Assembly: GCA_016783965.1 (NCBI GenBank)
Contig: JADHVO010000007.1
Span: 186,001-250,000 of the forward strand
Direction of reading: 5' to 3'
Source of the DNA: Alphaproteobacteria bacterium
GTDB taxonomy: Bacteria; Pseudomonadota; Alphaproteobacteria; Micropepsales; Micropepsaceae
DNA: 64,000 nt
How positions within the stretch are numbered: position 1 is the stretch's first letter; each line of letters opens with the position of its first letter. Made by a program: the position numbers and the translations under genes. Under the pieces are notes generated by a model that saw nothing but the letters and a program-made list of their open reading frames with translations, was not told the DNA's origin and ran no database searches. Below are positions 41,681-49,896 of this stretch, one piece after another.

Positions 41681-42342
41681 GCCGCGGTCCGTGCAGGACT
41701 GAACAGCCACCGCAACACCCGGGCGGCGACCAACGCCGCCGCTAGCTGCGCGGCGACGAACGGTGCAACTGAACTTGGCGCGATACCAGCGAAGCTGTCG
41801 GTCAGTGCGCGTGCGACTGTCACCGCGGGATTTGCGAAGGACGTTGATGCCGTGAACCAGTACGCGCCGGTGATGTAGAGCGCCACGAGATAGGCCGCCG
41901 CCTGCGGTGTGAACCGAACCGCGCCCGCGATCGCCGCGAGCAATCCGAACGTCGCCACCGCTTCCGCCCACCATTGCGCCGGCCCGTCGCGCAGCTTGTG
42001 CGATACCTCCAGGACCGGCATGGCGAACATCGCATGGGCCGCCCACACGCCCGCAACGGCGCCGGCGAGCTGCATCACGACATAGAGGCCGCCGAGCCCC
42101 GGCGCAATTTCGCGGCGCAAGGCAAAGAACAGCGTCACGGCCGGATTGAAATGCGCGCCGCTGATCGGTCCGAGGATGGAAATCAGCACCGCCAGTGCCG
42201 CACCCGTCGCGACGGAGTTCGCCAGAAGGGCGATGGCGGCGTTACCGCCCGAAAGCCGTTCGCCCATGATCCCGCTGCCGACCACCGCGATCAGAAGGAA
42301 GCTGCTGCCCAGCGCTTCGGCGGTCAATTGGCGCGCGATCAC
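41677..42342 (-). CDS. aqpS: Aquaglyceroporin of the arsenic operon (AqpS-like)
   Basis: The 221-residue MIP channel has both pore motifs, HFNPAVTLFF near residue 61 and FANPAVTVARAL near 177, and six membrane helices. It starts with a GTG at 42342 that overlaps the arsC stop (GTGA). In Sinorhizobium meliloti an AqpS of this kind replaces an arsenite pump: arsenate enters, ArsC reduces it and arsenite leaves through the channel. The gene order here supports the same role. Confidence 0.85.
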   Translation of the reverse strand: MIARQLTAEALGSSFLLIAVVGSGIMGERLSGGNAAIALLANSVATGAALAVLISILGPISGAHFNPAVTLFFALRREIAPGLGGLYVVMQLAGAVAGVWAAHAMFAMPVLEVSHKLRDGPAQWWAEAVATFGLLAAIAGAVRFTPQAAAYLVALYITGAYWFTASTSFANPAVTVARALTDSFAGIAPSSVAPFVAAQLAAALVAARVLRWLFSPARTAA

Positions 42343-42866
42343 GCCCCGGCTTTCTCGTCCGAAGTACGTCCGATCCTGTCGAGATGCTCCTTCAGCGACA
42401 GCCTGTCGAGGCTGCGCACCGGCAGGTTCGCGAACAGCTCGATGCGCCGCTTCAATTGCAGATAGGCATCGGCGAACGCCGCATCCTTCTGGCTCTCGCT
42501 GCCCTCGGCGGCCGCCGGATCGGGAATGCCCCAATGCGCCGTCATCGGCTGACCTGGCCACACCGGGCACACCTCATTGGCGGCGTTGTCGCAGACCGTG
42601 AACACGAAATCCAAATGCGGCGCGCCTGCAGCGGCGAATTCCTCCCAGTTCTTGGAGCGAAAACCCTCCGTAGCGTAGCCCAGGCGCTTAAGCAGGCTCA
42701 GTGCATGCGGATTGACCGAGCCCTTGGGCTGCGAACCCGCCGAGTAGGCGGCGAATTTTCCCTTGCCAACCTTGTTCAGAATGGCTTCCGCAAGGATCGA
42801 GCGCGCGGAATTGCCCGTGCACAGGAACAGGACGTTGAACGGCCGGTCAGGTTGTTCCTTACGCAT
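42339..42866 (-). CDS. arsC: Arsenate reductase, low-molecular-weight phosphatase type
   Basis: The 175-residue protein has the phosphate loop CTGNSARS near residues 16-23, with the nucleophile Cys and the Arg, and a later cysteine pair in FTVCDNAANEVCPVWPG spaced for a disulfide relay. The catalytic Asp is in WGIPDPAAAEG. It reduces arsenate to arsenite, probably with thioredoxin. It is longer than the pI258 enzyme by a C-terminal helical extension. It is fourth in the ars operon and coupled to aqpS. Confidence 0.95.
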   Translation of the reverse strand: MRKEQPDRPFNVLFLCTGNSARSILAEAILNKVGKGKFAAYSAGSQPKGSVNPHALSLLKRLGYATEGFRSKNWEEFAAAGAPHLDFVFTVCDNAANEVCPVWPGQPMTAHWGIPDPAAAEGSESQKDAAFADAYLQLKRRIELFANLPVRSLDRLSLKEHLDRIGRTSDEKAGA

Positions 42867-42881
42867 GCAATTCTCCTTCGA

Positions 42882-43391
42882 TCAGGTCGGGGCAGGCCGC
42901 GCCCGCAACAAGGGATGACGGGCGAAGACCCAGAGGATGATCGGCACGCCCAGAAGCGCAGGCACGGTCCAGTAGGCGATTAGCGGAAGGTCGCGCCAGA
43001 GCGGCAGGTTCGCGCCGTTGTCGACGTAGAACGCCGTCAGCATCGCGATGAAGGATGCTCCCATGCCGCCGGCATGAATTCTCAGCGGCCAGTGCCGGCA
43101 CGCGGCAAGACGCGCAGCGATAGCGAAGGCAAGGGCAAGCGCGCCGAGTGCGAACAGGTGGGCGTCTTCGCTCCACCGCATGGCCGACAGCGCCGTCGCG
43201 GTTACGAAGAGCGCGGCAAGACTCCAGAAGTAGATCGTGCCCATACGTGAATGGCGCCCGCGCCCCTTTTGCAGCCGCATCGCCAGCGCTCCGGAGACGA
43301 CCGCGGTCAATCCGGCGAGAACATGGAGTGCGACGATCCCGAGAAACGCCGGGTCCTGTGACGGAATGGGTATTCCGAATATGACCGTCAT
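42882..43391 (-). CDS. Polytopic membrane protein in the ars operon
   Basis: The 169-residue protein has five hydrophobic helices. Histidines lie in ALHVLAGL, RHSRMGTIYFW and RIHAGGMGASF, an arrangement seen in DUF2306-like proteins that may bind heme or metal. The assignment is tentative. It sits between arsI and arsC with small gaps, so it is co-transcribed. It does not resemble ArsB, Acr3 or ArsP. Confidence 0.7.
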   Translation of the reverse strand: MTVIFGIPIPSQDPAFLGIVALHVLAGLTAVVSGALAMRLQKGRGRHSRMGTIYFWSLAALFVTATALSAMRWSEDAHLFALGALALAFAIAARLAACRHWPLRIHAGGMGASFIAMLTAFYVDNGANLPLWRDLPLIAYWTVPALLGVPIILWVFARHPLLRARPAPT

Positions 43392-43418
43392 GGCCGGCGT
43401 TCCTGAGACAAAGCTTGG

Positions 43419-43862
43419 TCAGCAGCAGCCTTTGGCCACGCCGCAACCGGACTTGAAGTACGGCTCTTCGCTGGCCGGTTCGTCTTCGCCGTAAGACGTC
43501 GCCTCGCCGAACGTGAAGAACGTCTCCCACCGGATGCCCGACGGATCGTTGACCCACGATTTGTTCGACCGCGCGTAGCAGCACGTGGTGGCTTCCTGAT
43601 CGCGGGTGCTTTCGCCTGCCGCCTTGAGCCGGGCCGCCAGTTCGCGCAGCTCGCCGTCTGTATCGACCTGCACCCCGAGATGGTCCACGCCTCCGTTGCG
43701 CCCGCCGCGCTGCGAGATCGCGAGATTGACCCTCGGATCCTCCAGCATCCACTTCGCATAGTCCGGCTTGACGACGCTCGGTTCGCTGCCGAACAGCGTC
43801 GAATAGAAGCCGATGGATTTGTCCAGGTCGTCGACGGCGATGTGAACGTGCATGCGCTTCAT
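43419..43862 (-). CDS. arsI: ArsI/CadI-type VOC protein, organoarsenical C-As lyase
   Basis: The 147-residue protein has HVHIAVDDLDKSIGFYSTLFG at the start and a vicinal cysteine pair in EATTCCYARSNKSWV near residues 93-94, followed by DPSGIRWETFFTFGE. This Cys-Cys plus VOC pattern marks ArsI, which cleaves methyl or aryl groups from trivalent organoarsenicals, or CadI relatives. It ends in further cysteines (SGCGVAKGCC) that may help metal binding. It is the second gene after arsR. Confidence 0.85.
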   Translation of the reverse strand: MKRMHVHIAVDDLDKSIGFYSTLFGSEPSVVKPDYAKWMLEDPRVNLAISQRGGRNGGVDHLGVQVDTDGELRELAARLKAAGESTRDQEATTCCYARSNKSWVNDPSGIRWETFFTFGEATSYGEDEPASEEPYFKSGCGVAKGCC

Positions 43863-43878
43863 GGCGTGTCTCCTTGGT

Positions 43879-44211
43879 TCAGCAACAACGGTTCGCGATC
43901 GCGGCCAGCGGCGCGCACATCTCGGCGCGTCCGCCGCAGCAGTCTTCGGTGAGAAAGATCAGAAGGTCGCTCATCGCCGCGTAATCGACGGCGTAGATGA
44001 TCGAACGGCCGTCGCGGCGCGCCTTGATCAGCTTCGCGTTCGTCAGCACCAGCAACTGCGCCGACATCGTGTTGGCGGGCGTGTCCAGCGTACGGGCGAT
44101 CTCGCCCGCGGCGAGCCCTTGCGGGCCGGCTTTCACCAGCAGGCGGAACACGTCCATGCGGGCGTCCTGGGCAAGGGCGGAGAGGCGTTTGACGGCTTCG
44201 GTCGTTTCCAT
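43879..44211 (-). CDS. arsR: ArsR arsenic-responsive repressor
   Basis: The 110-residue winged-helix repressor has the recognition region TPANTMSAQLLVLTNAKLI and wing RRDGRSIIYAVD. Cysteines 91, 92 and 99 (EDCCGGRAEMC) lie near the C-terminus, with two more at the end (RCC). That three-cysteine layout resembles the As(III) site of Acidithiobacillus ferrooxidans ArsR rather than the helix-4 site of E. coli ArsR. It heads the operon and is probably self-repressed. The start is the ATG at 44211. Confidence 0.95.
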   Translation of the reverse strand: METTEAVKRLSALAQDARMDVFRLLVKAGPQGLAAGEIARTLDTPANTMSAQLLVLTNAKLIKARRDGRSIIYAVDYAAMSDLLIFLTEDCCGGRAEMCAPLAAIANRCC

Positions 44212-44279
44212 AGTTCATTGATTCCGGAAATATAGAATTGAGTCAAGTGACCTATCGCACTGGAGTATCAGGACAAAAT

Positions 44280-44334
44280 GTATCATTAAATCCTCGTTAT
44301 GATACTTGAAGTCCTGTATATCGATCCCGATATG
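44280..44334 (+). promoter_or_regulatory. Dyad and candidate sigma-70 promoter of the 44.3 kb leader
   Basis: GTATCAT (44280-44286) and ATGATAC (44299-44305) form a 7-bp dyad with a 12-base gap. Immediately after it, TTGAAG (44306-44311), a 17-base spacer and GATATG (44329-44334) fit a -35/-10 promoter, so transcription would begin near 44341. The dyad abutting the -35 box suggests a regulator site. The region is AT-rich compared with the rest of the window. Confidence 0.5.
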
Positions 44335-44359
44335 TTCACTCCACTATAGGAGGAAGGCC

Positions 44360-44404
44360 ATGGAGCGCCGTTGGGATCGGGTCAGGGTTGGCCCCCGCAT
44401 CTGA
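44360..44404 (+). CDS. Putative 14-residue leader peptide
   Basis: AGGAGG at 44348-44353 lies six bases before an ATG opening a 14-codon frame, MERRWDRVRVGPRI, rich in arginine (five of fourteen). The stop codon falls inside the local CTGACC hairpin arm, so a ribosome there would disturb the alternative structures. Such an ideal ribosome-binding site before a tiny ORF is suggestive, but translation is not shown. Confidence 0.4.
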   Translation: MERRWDRVRVGPRI

Positions 44405-44597
44405 CCGTCGAGGAACGCCATAATACAGGTCCGGCATGTTGCTGCGTGTGCGCCGGCGATGATGGGGAGACGGTAAGGGAAGGTTCGCAAGAAACCGCCC
44501 GCGCCGCCGGAATCGCAACGGACTGTGGGAGATTTCACTTGGTGCCTGTTGCCGCCCTTGAAGGGCGGCGGAGTGCCTGCCGGGGCCTTCTCTGACG

Positions 44598-44630
44598 AAA
44601 TGCCGTCGCGCGGCCGCGTGGCGGCATTTT
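44598..44630 (+). terminator. Rho-independent terminator
   Basis: AAATGCCG (44598-44605) pairs with CGGCATTT (44622-44629) around a GC-rich loop containing GCGGCCGC, and the stem merges into TTTT (44627-44630). It stands 91 bases before the acyl-CoA dehydrogenase start. It would end the leader RNA unless read through. Confidence 0.65.
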
Positions 44631-44721
44631 GCTGACGGCGCTCAACCAATATGTCGCTGTGCCGCTCTACAAGCGCGGCGTTAAAGTAGGGCTATTCGAT
44701 ATCGACGACGGAGGAAACAAC

Positions 44722-45966
44722 ATGGATTTCGATTATTCGCCGCGGCAACGCGAATGGATGAAGAAGGTCGGCGACTTCATGGACGCCTATGTCTATCCCG
44801 CCGAAGCCACCTACGCCGCGCAGATGGATGATGCGCGCAAGAAGGGCAATCCCTGGATCGTCGTGCCGGTCCTGGAAGAGCTGAAGAAGAAGGCCAAGGC
44901 CGCCGGCCTGTGGAATTTCTTCTTGAACGAATCCGAACACGGCGCCGGCCTCACCAACCTCGAATATGCGCCGCTGGCCGAGATCATGGGAAAGGTCGGG
45001 TTCGCGTCGGAGGTGTTCAACTGCTCCGCGCCCGACACCGGCAACATGGAAGTGCTGGAGCGTTACGGCTCGCCCTACCAGCAGGACAAGTGGCTGAAGC
45101 CGCTGCTCCAGGGCGAAATCCGTTCCGCCTTCCTGATGACGGAGCCGGCTGTCGCCTCGTCTGACGCCACCAACATCGCCACCCACATCCGCCGCGAAGG
45201 CAATGAGTACGTGATCAACGGCCGCAAGTGGTGGTCGTCGGGCGTCGGCGATCCGCGCTGCAAGATCTACATCGTGATGGGCAAGTCGAACCCCGAAGGC
45301 GGCCGCCATAGCGCGCAGTCGCAGATCTTTGTGGAATCCGACCGCGAGGGTATCACCATCGAGCGCATGCTGCCGGTGTTCGGCTATGACGACGCCCCGC
45401 ACGGCCACGGCCAGGTGCTGCTCGAGAACGTGCGCGTGCCCGCGGAGAACATGATCCTCGGCGAAGGCCGCGGCTTCGAGATCGCGCAGGGCCGCCTTGG
45501 ACCGGGACGGATCCATCACTGCATGCGCACCATCGGCGTCGCCGAGCGCGCGCTCGACATCATGTGCAAGCGCCTGCTCACCCGCGAGGCGTTCGGCAAG
45601 AAGATCTACGAGCACTCGGTCTGGGAACAGCGCGTCGCCGAAGCGCGCATCAACATCGACATGTGCCGTCTGCTCTGCCTCAAGGCGGCCGACATGATGG
45701 ACAAGGTCGGCAACAAGGTCGCGCGCACCGAGATCGCCGAGATCAAGGTCGCCGCGCCCCGCATGGCGCTGAAGATCATCGACGACGCCATCCAGGCCTG
45801 GGGCGGCGGCGGCGTGACCAGCGATCCGGGCTTGGCGCGCATGTACGCCGGTCAGCGCACGCTGCGCCTCGCCGACGGCCCGGACGAAGTCCATTGCCGC
45901 ACCATCGCGCGCCTGGAGTTCGGCAAGCACGCCGAAATGCCCAAGCGCCAGCAGGCGGCGGAGTAA
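44722..45966 (+). CDS. Acyl-CoA dehydrogenase, ACAD10/11-like
   Basis: The 414-residue flavoprotein starts [20 protein letters not shown] and has [37 protein letters not shown] (substrate and flavin region) and [16 protein letters not shown]. It ends with [35 protein letters not shown], the FAD-binding tail quoted here in two family blocks. This longer subfamily pairs with phosphotransferase proteins, as in human ACAD10/11 and Pseudomonas LvaC, in breakdown of 4-hydroxy acids. Such a phosphotransferase gene lies at 48.1-49.2 kb. The start follows GGAGG. Confidence 0.95.
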   Translation: MDFDYSPRQREWMKKVGDFMDAYVYPAEATYAAQMDDARKKGNPWIVVPVLEELKKKAKAAGLWNFFLNESEHGAGLTNLEYAPLAEIMGKVGFASEVFNCSAPDTGNMEVLERYGSPYQQDKWLKPLLQGEIRSAFLMTEPAVASSDATNIATHIRREGNEYVINGRKWWSSGVGDPRCKIYIVMGKSNPEGGRHSAQSQIFVESDREGITIERMLPVFGYDDAPHGHGQVLLENVRVPAENMILGEGRGFEIAQGRLGPGRIHHCMRTIGVAERALDIMCKRLLTREAFGKKIYEHSVWEQRVAEARINIDMCRLLCLKAADMMDKVGNKVARTEIAEIKVAAPRMALKIIDDAIQAWGGGGVTSDPGLARMYAGQRTLRLADGPDEVHCRTIARLEFGKHAEMPKRQQAAE

Positions 45967-45971
45967 ATGTG

Positions 45972-46050
45972 CTTCGGGGCTTCGCTTCGGAGCACCTCAG
46001 CATGACGGAATGTGCGTCATCCTGAGGTGCTAGCGAAGCGAGCCCCGAAG
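45972..46050. repeat. Inverted repeat between convergent genes, overlapping a kinase 3' end
   Basis: Two 36-base arms, 45972-46007 and 46015-46050, pair with few mismatches across a 7-base loop. Both contain AGCACCTCAG and CTTCGGGGCT on the arm strand. This kind of CTCAGxATGACG palindrome is widespread between genes in alphaproteobacteria. Here the right arm also supplies the last eleven codons and the stop of the PAS histidine kinase gene. It could end transcription from both sides. Confidence 0.8.
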
Positions 46051-47975
46051 GATGCCTGGGCGGCGATAGCCCGCGAATCCAGCGCCAGCGTGACGGTTAC
46101 CGTGGTGCCAACGCCTTCCGCGCTCGCGATGGTCATGCCGCCGCCGTGCTTCTCCGCCAGCGCCTTTACCAGGGCCAGCCCGAGACCGGTGCCCGACTTC
46201 GCCAGCATCGGGTCGCCGCACACCTGTTCGAACGGCTTGCCCAGCCGCCCGATCTCGCTTTCGGGAATCCCGATACCGGTGTCCGCGACGGTGATCTGGA
46301 TCGCGTCGCCCAGCTGCGCGACGCCAATCCGGACCTCTCCGCCCGGCGGCGTGAACTTGATGGCGTTGGTGACGAGGTTGAGCACGATCTGCTTCATCGC
46401 GCGGCGGTCCGCCACCAGCGACGGCGTCTCGGCGGTCTCGACGATCAGCGCCACGTCGCCCGTGACAGCGCGATCCCGCACCAGCCGCACCGCGTCCTCG
46501 ATCGTGCCGGCGACGTCGACGCGTTCCATGTTGAGTTCGAGCTTGCCCGCCTCGATCTTCGCCATGTCCAGCATGTCGGTGATCAGGTCCAGCAGCAACC
46601 CGCCGGAATCGTAGATCAGCGTCGCATAATCCTCGTAGCGCGGATTGCCCAGCTTGCCGAATGTCTCCATCCGCATCAGGTCGGCAAAGCCGATGATCGC
46701 GTTCAGCGGCGTGCGCAGTTCATGGCTCATGTTCGCGAGGAACCGCGACTTCGCCTGGTTGGCAGCCTCGGCGCGCTCCTGCGCCGCCTTGATCGCCAGC
46801 TCCTGTTCCTTGCGCGCCGTGATATCGCGCGCCACCGAAAGCAGGCCGATGGTCTTGCCGTTCTCGTCATAACGCCCGCGTGTCGCAACCTCGAGCCAGA
46901 CATAATGCCCGGCGCCATGGCGCATGCGGTAGGACACCGTCAGCGTCTCGCCCTGCTTTGGCGGCATTTCCAGCTCGCGCAGGAATCCTCGATCGTCGGG
47001 ATGCGCCAGGTCATCGACCCACTTGCGGCCTTCGATCTCGTGCGGCTTGCGCCCCAGCACGCGCGCCAGCGCGTCCGATGCGAAGAGCACCTTCGCCCTG
47101 GCGTCGTAGAGGATGATCATATCCGACGCCTCGGTCGTCATGATCTGGAACAGCTCATACGCCTTTCGCCGCTCGCGCTCCGCCTCCACGCGCGCGGTGA
47201 CGTCGCGCGACACACTGATCACGTTCTTGGGCTGCCGCGTCTCGGGGTCGTAGACGGTGCGGATCGTCGTCTCGAGCCACACGTAATGTCCCTTGGCGTG
47301 CTGGATGCGCCACGTCGCGGCGACGATGCCGGCGTCCAGCGGCCTCACGATCATCTTGTTGGCTTCGTCCATGTCTTCAGGATGGATGAAGTTCTTGTAG
47401 CCGCCGTTGCGGATCTCGTCCGCCGAACGCCCGGTCAGGCGCTCCAGGGCCTGCGAGCTGAATATCATGTTCGAGTGGGTGTCATAGAGGATGACGATGT
47501 CGCCAGACTCCTCGGTCATCAGGCGATACATCGCCTCGACTCTCTCGCGCTCTTCCTCGACGCGCACCTGCTCGGTGACGTCCTTGCACACGCCGAAGAG
47601 AATGATCGTGCGCCCGCTCTCGTCGACCTCCACCTCGCCCTGCGTGTCGACCACCGCAACCGGCGTATCGATGTGAGGACTGGAATACGTGCGATAGGCG
47701 AACGGCGAGCGGGTCTTGATCGCCGTCGCGAGGGCGTTCTGGATGATCTCCCGCGACTGGGGCGTCATCCGCTCGAAGAGATATTCCATGTCCGGCTTGC
47801 GGCTATTTGGGTCCTCGCCGAGAAGGCGGTACATGCCGGGCGACCAGAAGTACGAATTGTCGCGCAGGTCGAAGCGCCAATAGCCGATACCCGCGGCGCG
47901 TTCGGCGAGGTCGAGATGCGTGCGCGTGCGCTTGCGCCACGTCTCCCACTTCGCCAGCGTTTCCTCGTCGACCAT
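46017..47975 (-). CDS. Multi-PAS sensor histidine kinase
   Basis: The 652-residue soluble kinase has three PAS/PAC repeats (about 20-135, 145-265, 270-390; each ends with a ...KDVTEQ, SRDVTAR or ARDITAR signature). A coiled linker is followed by HisKA with the phospho-acceptor in [19 protein letters not shown], then HATPase with [17 protein letters not shown] and [13 protein letters not shown]. No membrane helix is present, so it senses a cytoplasmic signal. The final residues ([10 protein letters not shown]) are encoded by the right arm of an intergenic repeat. No response regulator is adjacent. Confidence 0.9.
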   Translation of the reverse strand: MVDEETLAKWETWRKRTRTHLDLAERAAGIGYWRFDLRDNSYFWSPGMYRLLGEDPNSRKPDMEYLFERMTPQSREIIQNALATAIKTRSPFAYRTYSSPHIDTPVAVVDTQGEVEVDESGRTIILFGVCKDVTEQVRVEEERERVEAMYRLMTEESGDIVILYDTHSNMIFSSQALERLTGRSADEIRNGGYKNFIHPEDMDEANKMIVRPLDAGIVAATWRIQHAKGHYVWLETTIRTVYDPETRQPKNVISVSRDVTARVEAERERRKAYELFQIMTTEASDMIILYDARAKVLFASDALARVLGRKPHEIEGRKWVDDLAHPDDRGFLRELEMPPKQGETLTVSYRMRHGAGHYVWLEVATRGRYDENGKTIGLLSVARDITARKEQELAIKAAQERAEAANQAKSRFLANMSHELRTPLNAIIGFADLMRMETFGKLGNPRYEDYATLIYDSGGLLLDLITDMLDMAKIEAGKLELNMERVDVAGTIEDAVRLVRDRAVTGDVALIVETAETPSLVADRRAMKQIVLNLVTNAIKFTPPGGEVRIGVAQLGDAIQITVADTGIGIPESEIGRLGKPFEQVCGDPMLAKSGTGLGLALVKALAEKHGGGMTIASAEGVGTTVTVTLALDSRAIAAQASFGARFASTSG

Positions 47976-48102
47976 GGATGCCCCGGCCGCAGCGACCCCT
48001 GCCGCGCAACCGGGAAAGTCTACAACGCGAGCGTTAAGCAACACTTGCACCGGGCATGCGCTGCTTAACGGCTGCTTAAGGCTGGAACCGGGCGAGGCGC
48101 CG

Positions 48103-49191
48103 TCAGTCCGTGGCGCCGGCCCGCTTGGCATAGGCCCAGGCCCGCACGGCCAGCGGCCGCACCGCCGAGGCGTTCTGTGCCGCATTGGCGCTCGACGCCG
48201 TGCCGTCGCGCACGCGCCCCACGATGCCCTGCAGGATTCCGCCCAGCCGGAAGAAGTTGTACGCGGCGTAGTAGTCCATATTCGGCGTCGTCGTCCGCCC
48301 GGTGCGCTCGCAGTACATCTTCACATACTGGTCCAGTGTCGGGATGCCGAGCGCCTCGAAGTCCGCGCCCATCACCGAGCCCGCGCTGGTGCCGCGGCCT
48401 TCCTGCTGCCACTGCATCAGGTGGTAGGTGAAGTCCGCCAGCGGATCGCCGATGGTCGACAGCTCCCAGTCGATTACCGCCATCACCTTCGGCTCGGTCG
48501 GATGCAGGATCATGTTGTCGAGGCGATAGTCGCCGTGCACCACCGACGGCTTGCCTTCCTCCGGCAGGTGCTTGGGCAGCCACTCGATCAGCTTGTCCAT
48601 CTCGTCGATCTTCTCGGTCTCGGAGAGCTGATACTGCTTGGTCCAGCGCGAGATCTGCCGCGCGACATACGCCGTCGGTTTCCCGAAATCCTCGAGCCCG
48701 AGCTTGATGTAGTCGAGGTTGTGCAGCCGCGCGAGCGTCTCGTTCATTGCGTCATAGGTCGCCCAGCGCTGTTTCTTGTCCATGCCGGGCAGTACGCCTT
48801 CCCACAGTACCCGCCCCTCGACGCAGTCCATGATGTAGAACATCGTCCCGGTGATGCTCTCGTCCTCGCACAGCAGATACGGCTTCGCCACCGGAAAGCC
48901 GGCCGGATACAGCGCCGAGATCACCTTGAACTCGCGGTCCACGGCATGCGCGCTGGGCAGGAGCTTGCCCGGCGGCTTGCGCCGCATCACGTATTTGCGG
49001 TTGGGCGTGACGAGCTGATACGTCGGGTTCGACTGTCCGCCCTTGAACTGGCGGACCTCCAGCGGGGTCTGGAATCCTTCGATGCGGTCGGCGAGGTAGG
49101 CCTCCAGCTTCTTGACGTCGAAGCGATGGGTCTCGGCCACCGCTTTCGTGCCCTGGTTCATCTCTTGGCGGCTGACGACCGGCTGGCTCAT
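48103..49191 (-). CDS. Phosphotransferase-family (APH-like) protein, ACAD10/11-type kinase
   Basis: The 362-residue protein has the APH/choline-kinase fold: FKGGQSNPTYQL as glycine loop, YVMRRKPPGKLL with the ATP lysine, VVHGDYRLDNMI as the catalytic Brenner loop, and VIDWELSTIGDPLADF with the metal Asp. It is the bacterial counterpart of the kinase half of human ACAD10/11, which phosphorylates 4-hydroxyacyl-CoA. The matching dehydrogenase lies at 44.7 kb, beyond the kinase gene. Start 49191 (MSQPVV) or 49206 are both possible; each has a site. Confidence 0.85.
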   Translation of the reverse strand: MSQPVVSRQEMNQGTKAVAETHRFDVKKLEAYLADRIEGFQTPLEVRQFKGGQSNPTYQLVTPNRKYVMRRKPPGKLLPSAHAVDREFKVISALYPAGFPVAKPYLLCEDESITGTMFYIMDCVEGRVLWEGVLPGMDKKQRWATYDAMNETLARLHNLDYIKLGLEDFGKPTAYVARQISRWTKQYQLSETEKIDEMDKLIEWLPKHLPEEGKPSVVHGDYRLDNMILHPTEPKVMAVIDWELSTIGDPLADFTYHLMQWQQEGRGTSAGSVMGADFEALGIPTLDQYVKMYCERTGRTTTPNMDYYAAYNFFRLGGILQGIVGRVRDGTASSANAAQNASAVRPLAVRAWAYAKRAGATD

Positions 49192-49278
49192 CGCCTCACT
49201 CCCCATGCCGATTTCCTTGTTGCGGCCATTCTTGACCCGAGGTGCTGCCTGGCACAAGGCTCCAAACCTCGTGCGGCA

Positions 49279-49896
49279 TCAAGGCCTTATGATCGGCTTC
49301 AGCGCATCCAGCACGTCCTGATTGCTTCGCACATGCACCGCCTGCATGCCTGCGATCCGGGCGCCTTCGACGTTCGGCAGGGCATCGTCGAAGAACAGGA
49401 TGCTGCCCGGCGCGACACCCATCTCGCGCGCCACGAACGCGAAAGCCTCGCGATCCGGCTTGCGGTGACCGATGCCGGAGGAAGTGAACACGGTGCGAAA
49501 CGGCCTCAGCAGGTCGTCATAGTTCGCGCGAAAGTACAGCTCATGCGCCGGATTGGTGTTGGAGAAGACATAGGCCGGCACGGCAGAGCACGCCGGTGCA
49601 ATCCAGTCCTCGACACCTGCGATCGGCCCGCCGAACGTCGCATTCCATCCGTCGAGGAATTGCTCGTCGGTAAGGTCGATCTCCAGTATCGTCCGCAGCG
49701 CAGCGAAGTAGCCCGCGTCATCGATCTCACCCCGCTCATGCTGCCGGTGGGACGGATCGCCGGGCCGATAGCGCTTCCACAACGTCTTGGCATCGCACCC
49801 GGCATACTCCGCCCACCGGGCCGTCGTACGCTTGAAATCGATATCGAGGATGACATTGCCCAGGTCGAACAGCAGGGCTTCGACAGGTTCGGTCAT
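49279..49896 (-). CDS. HAD-superfamily hydrolase, YihX-like
   Basis: The 205-residue protein has motif I LLFDLGNVILDID (nucleophile Asp and the less usual Gly in place of the second Asp, as in the YihX/epoxide-hydrolase N-terminal branch). Motif II is YVFSNTNPAHE, motif III lysine is in GHRKPDREAF, and motif IV is ILFFDDALPNVEGA. It likely hydrolyses a small phosphate ester. The start overlaps the purD stop (ATGA), so it is made with PurD. Confidence 0.85.
   Translation of the reverse strand: MTEPVEALLFDLGNVILDIDFKRTTARWAEYAGCDAKTLWKRYRPGDPSHRQHERGEIDDAGYFAALRTILEIDLTDEQFLDGWNATFGGPIAGVEDWIAPACSAVPAYVFSNTNPAHELYFRANYDDLLRPFRTVFTSSGIGHRKPDREAFAFVAREMGVAPGSILFFDDALPNVEGARIAGMQAVHVRSNQDVLDALKPIIRP

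Larger units (their letters stand above)
44341..44632 (+). ncRNA. Structured leader RNA or small RNA candidate
   Basis: The region begins after a promoter-like sequence and ends in a terminator. GTCAG (44381-44385) can pair either with CTGAC nearby (44401-44405) or with CTGAC at 44592-44596; the distant pairing is extended by GGCCCC (44390-44395) with GGGGCC (44582-44587). A strong hairpin GCCGCCC-TTGAA-GGGCGGC stands at 44551-44569. Alternative pairings plus a terminator look like an attenuator for the acyl-CoA dehydrogenase gene or an independent small RNA. It matches no RNA family I can name. Confidence 0.5.

Noticed and set aside
44341..44632. Identity as 6S RNA, SRP RNA, RNase P RNA, tmRNA or cobalamin riboswitch
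   Set aside because: A long closing stem and side hairpin faintly recall 6S RNA, but sequence signatures of that and the other families are missing. It is kept as an unnamed structured RNA candidate.
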